Position numbers and translations under genes: made by a program. A stretch of DNA of 64,000 nucleotides from Liquorilactobacillus hordei DSM 19519 (GTDB lineage: Bacteria > Bacillota > Bacilli > Lactobacillales > Lactobacillaceae): the NCBI RefSeq assembly GCF_019443985.1, contig NZ_CP049303.1, forward strand, positions 496,001 to 560,000, written 5' to 3'. This document shows, in pieces, positions 60,579 to 64,000 of the stretch. Each line of letters opens with the position of its first letter. Positions within the stretch are counted from its first letter, which is position 1. A model generated the notes under the pieces. The model saw only the letters and a list, made by a program, of their open reading frames with translations, searched no databases and was not told the origin of the DNA.

Positions 60579-61310
60579 TTAATCTTTAGCATTTCGCGCT
60601 AACGACTCTAGAATAAAAATTACTGGTATTTGTGTAGTGATGTTTAAGGTTTCCTTAATAATTTCAGGCTTGATATTATATGAAAAGTTGAGTTCAGAAA
60701 CTTTGGCTAACGTTGAGTAATTGTTATTGGTAATAGAAATAACATGAAAACCTTCAGCTTTTAAACTGATTGCTCGATTAACGATTTCAGGAGTTTCACC
60801 GCTGACTGAAAGCATAATAGCTATTTGATTAGTGTCATTATGAATTTTTTGCGGCAAAGGATAAAAAGGGTCAATGTTATAGACCGAATTAACTCCAAAG
60901 TTAGAGAACTGGCGAGCACCGTATTGAGCGAGAATTCCAGATGTGCCAATTCCAAAAAATAAAACGTTCTCTGCATTGGAAATCAATTTTTTGAAGGCAG
61001 TTAGTTCACTTGAGTATTGCTGTAAAAGTGGACGATTAAAGAAATTGCTTGCTAAGTCAATAACTTCAGTATCATAATTGGATTCTAATTTTTTTGTTTG
61101 TAGGGCAAGTTGTTGCTGCTTCAAATTAAACTTAAATTCATAAAAGCTATCATAGCCCATTTTTTTAATACACCGAATAATCGAAGCGGATGAAACATGG
61201 ATGGCACTGCCCAGTTGACGAATACTCAAGGTAAGTGCTTCATCGGGATGATCAATTAAATAATTGTAGATTAGAATTTCTGTTGGGGTAAATCCCTTTA
61301 AATCAATCAT
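60579..61310 (-). CDS. RpiR/MurR-family sugar-responsive regulator
   Basis: A 243-residue RpiR-type regulator: an N-terminal HTH_6 domain (FTPTEILIYNYLIDHPDEAL and IHVSSASIIRCIKKMGYDSF) and a C-terminal SIS sugar-phosphate-binding domain with ENVLFFGIGTSGILAQYGA and IAIMLSVSGETPEIVNRAIS. It is divergent from the beta-glucoside PTS genes and probably controls them in response to a sugar phosphate. I favour ATG 61310; TTG codons at 61322 and 61334 are also in frame. The IS1182 element ends 33 bases after its stop. Confidence 0.85.
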   Translation of the reverse strand: MIDLKGFTPTEILIYNYLIDHPDEALTLSIRQLGSAIHVSSASIIRCIKKMGYDSFYEFKFNLKQQQLALQTKKLESNYDTEVIDLASNFFNRPLLQQYSSELTAFKKLISNAENVLFFGIGTSGILAQYGARQFSNFGVNSVYNIDPFYPLPQKIHNDTNQIAIMLSVSGETPEIVNRAISLKAEGFHVISITNNNYSTLAKVSELNFSYNIKPEIIKETLNITTQIPVIFILESLARNAKD

Positions 61311-61350
61311 TGTATAATCCAACCTTTTCTTCAAAGATCACGTTTATTGG

Positions 61351-61379
61351 ATTATACAATAACATTTCTAAAATTACAA
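61351..61379 (-). promoter_or_regulatory. promoter of the RpiR gene
   Basis: On the minus strand TTGTAA (61374-61379) and TATAAT (61351-61356) are 17 bases apart. The left arm of the operator candidate lies in the spacer, which would suit autoregulation. Confidence 0.65.
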
Positions 61380-61395
61380 AGGTAGAAAAATGTTA
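61360..61395. promoter_or_regulatory. candidate RpiR operator
   Basis: TAACATTTCTA (61360-61370) and TAGAAAAATGTTA (61383-61395) form an inverted repeat with a two-base length difference, between the divergent regulator and PTS gene. Confidence 0.5.
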
Positions 61396-61409
61396 CATTA
61401 TCTGAATAA

Positions 61410-61423
61410 TGTAACCGCTTTCT
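61410..61423 (+). promoter_or_regulatory. catabolite-responsive element (cre)
   Basis: TGTAACCGCTTTCT fits the CcpA site consensus TGWNANCGNTNWCA at all but the last defined base. It would bring the PTS and glycosidase genes under carbon catabolite repression. Confidence 0.65.
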
Positions 61424-61698
61424 AAAATATGTAGTAAATGCTTATATTTTTAGGTAAACTAGAGTTAATAAATAAAGTTAGTAAAGGTAGGTGTAATAAA
61501 ATGTAAAAAAGGTGTTGAGTATTCTTATAGAGTTGATAAGTTGGGAGTGATTTCAATGTAAATAAGGAATTTCTTATTGTTTTACAGCAGATATCTGGTA
61601 TCAGAAAGAGAACGATGTTTAGCCGAAGAATTAATTAGTGCAGATCACAAATCTGATTACACAAAATTAAAAAATTCATGAAAAGAGGCGTTGATCTA
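61424..61698 (+). other. leader of the PTS gene
   Basis: AT-rich with no clear promoter. A short frame ending TKLKNS with its TGA (61679-61681) overlapping an ATG gives a natural-looking 30 residues and might be debris of a lost PTS subunit gene, but it has no good start. Confidence 0.35.
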
Positions 61699-63048
61699 AT
61701 GAAAATTTCTGATTCTTTTAAAGAAAGTATGACCGAGAAAGTTGGTAAATTTGCTGGTTCACGTTTTGTCCGAGCAATTATGGATGCTGGTTATAGTGTT
61801 ATTGCTTTTTCAATTATTGGTGCCGTGTTTTTAATTTTACAAATTTTGCCACAAGCATTTCAGATACCTGGATTTGCTGAACTTTATGCTAATACAGTTG
61901 GCCATTTTACGAACCTTTTCCAAGTTATTTATAATTCAACGATGGGAATCTTAGCACTCGTTTTTGCAGGAACCTTCACTTATAGCTATACCAAGATTTA
62001 TCAAGAAGAAGAACATCTTAATTTAAATCCACTTAGCAGTTTGTTCATGTTCATGATGGCGATGTTTATTACTGTACCACAGTTAGTATGGAAAAACGGT
62101 TCTGTTGAATTTGTGCAATCGCTCAGTAAAACCAATATTATTGGTGGTGGATATGCAGTTTCAACTTCTGGAGTTACCAGAATAGCCGCTGTCGGAATTT
62201 TTACAGGTTTAGTTGTTGGTTGGCTTACAGTACAGATTTATCGTTTTACTATAAAGCATAATTGGGCAATCAAGATGCCTGCCGCGGTCCCAGCTGGAGT
62301 GGCTAATTCTTTCAGTTCCTTGATTCCAGGATTCTGTGTTGCAATTGTTGTTTCCCTACTCAATATGTTGCTTATCTTTGTAGGAACAGACATTTTCAAA
62401 GTTCTCTACATTCCATTCTCATTTATTAGTAATATTGCAGATACATGGTGGGGATTCTTGGTAATCATTTTCTTGATTCATTTTCTGTGGTGGTTTGGAA
62501 TCCATGGTGCTACAATTATCAGTTCGTTTTATACTCCGATTGTTCTAGCTAATATGGCATCTAATAAATTAGGAGCAGATCATTTCTTTGCCGGTGATCC
62601 AATGAATGCTTTTGTTATTATCGGTGGTTCTGGTGCAACTTTAGGAATGACAATCTGGTTAGTTTCTAGAGCAAAGTCAATTCAATTACGAGAAATTGGA
62701 AAGGCGGAAATTGTACCTGCGTTCTTTAATATTAATGAGCCAATACTTTTTGGATTACCAATCGTCTACAACGTCCAATTATTTATTCCGTTCGTCCTAG
62801 CACCAATAGCTTCTGGAATAGTTGGATACTTTGCAGTTACCACACATCTGGTAGACAAGATTATTGCACAACAGCCTTGGCCAACTCCAATTGGATTGGG
62901 AGGGTTTATGGCAACAGCAAGCTGGAAAGGCGGGATATTAGCAATTATTTGTGCAACTGTCGCATTTGTTGTATGGTATCCATTCATTAGACATTATGAT
63001 CGTGTCTTATTAAAACAAGAACAAGAGCAAGAACAGAAAAAATATTAG
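61699..63048 (+). CDS. celB: PTS EIIC component, lactose/cellobiose family
   Basis: A 449-residue membrane permease of the PTS lactose/cellobiose-type EIIC family. Family blocks are FKESMTEKVGKFAGSRFV at the N-terminus, LWWFGIHGATIISSFYTPIV near residue 265 with the substrate-contacting His, and the phosphotransfer-loop region INEPILFGLPIVYN near residue 345. It translocates a beta-glucoside while EIIB phosphorylates it; no EIIA or EIIB gene is in view. ATG 61699 follows AGAGG; the frame opens seven codons earlier. A terminator lies between it and the glycosidase gene. Confidence 0.88.
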   Translation: MKISDSFKESMTEKVGKFAGSRFVRAIMDAGYSVIAFSIIGAVFLILQILPQAFQIPGFAELYANTVGHFTNLFQVIYNSTMGILALVFAGTFTYSYTKIYQEEEHLNLNPLSSLFMFMMAMFITVPQLVWKNGSVEFVQSLSKTNIIGGGYAVSTSGVTRIAAVGIFTGLVVGWLTVQIYRFTIKHNWAIKMPAAVPAGVANSFSSLIPGFCVAIVVSLLNMLLIFVGTDIFKVLYIPFSFISNIADTWWGFLVIIFLIHFLWWFGIHGATIISSFYTPIVLANMASNKLGADHFFAGDPMNAFVIIGGSGATLGMTIWLVSRAKSIQLREIGKAEIVPAFFNINEPILFGLPIVYNVQLFIPFVLAPIASGIVGYFAVTTHLVDKIIAQQPWPTPIGLGGFMATASWKGGILAIICATVAFVVWYPFIRHYDRVLLKQEQEQEQKKY

Positions 63049-63139
63049 TATTTAATATTCATTTAAATAAAAGATGTTAATGAGCCACAAAAATAAATTA
63101 TGGTTCTTCAAGGTTAATGGGAAGTATATTGGTGAACCA

Positions 63140-63172
63140 TAAAAGGCTCTCTTCAAGAGGGCCTTTTATTTT
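63140..63172 (+). terminator. terminator between EIIC and glycosidase genes
   Basis: AAAAGGCTCTC and GAGGGCCTTTT pair around a tight TTCAA loop, followed by ATTTT. An alternative TTATGGTTC/GAACCATAA stem (63097-63142) overlaps its left arm by a few bases. Confidence 0.8.
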
Positions 63173-63190
63173 GAAGATAAATGAGATTAA

Positions 63191-64000
<810 letters not shown>

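Noticed and set aside
63097..63172. LicT-type RAT antiterminator overlapping the terminator before the GH1 gene
   Set aside because: An alternative stem exists, but it does not match the RAT consensus, and the GH1 gene has no full antiterminator gene nearby.

Overview
The window is AT-rich chromosomal DNA from a low-GC member of the Lactobacillaceae. The assignment rests on an X-Pro dipeptidyl peptidase next to a prolyl aminopeptidase, a complete oligopeptide (Opp) transporter, a preQ1-controlled queT, AddA-type recombination helicase, frequent TTG starts behind strong AGGAGG ribosome sites, and a hydroxycinnamate-reductase-type hcr locus. The species cannot be fixed from the sequence alone. 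No rRNA, tRNA or CRISPR array was seen.

Layout. 1-7.6 kb: end of addA, an esterase, a regulator, a TerC membrane protein, then a HAD phosphatase, thioredoxin and aldo/keto reductase run, and the preQ1-I riboswitch with queT. 7.8-14.9 kb, minus strand: MATE exporter with a VOC protein, the proline peptidases pip and pepX, and an amino-acid permease. 15-22.3 kb: guanylate-kinase-like protein, a Fur-family regulator, two envelope proteins, a glutamine-type ABC transporter operon and hflX. 22.7-28.4 kb: oppABCDF. 28.6-37.3 kb: a histidine phosphatase, dedA, helD, an IS3-family (IS150-like) element, coaA and guaA.

37.28-45.78 kb is an integrated mobile element of about 8.5 kb in the 3' end of guaA, bounded by a 15-bp direct repeat. 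It carries a tyrosine integrase, a DUF3173 excisionase-like protein, an FtsK/TcpA-type coupling ATPase, an HUH rolling-circle initiator or relaxase with a structured origin candidate just upstream, small membrane proteins, a metallophosphoesterase, and two adjacent proteins that look like RelA/SpoT-type HD domains that have each lost different active-site residues. This element, and especially the HD-like pair, is the least described part of the window.

45.8-64 kb: a Ser/Ala-rich lipoprotein beside a truncated PRD antiterminator remnant, pgpA, an isochorismatase-like hydrolase, an MFS exporter with an amidase, an amino-acid permease, a LysR regulator divergent from hcrA-hcrB (flavin-dependent reductase of the hydroxycinnamate/fumarate type), an IS1182-family element, and the start of a beta-glucoside PTS locus: RpiR regulator, EIIC and a 6-phospho-beta-glucosidase cut by the window end.

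A dispersed intergenic repeat recurs at gene ends, often beside or inside terminators. The IS3-family element sits within a tandem array of it with a readable 3-bp target duplication, and the IS1182 element lies immediately next to another copy.
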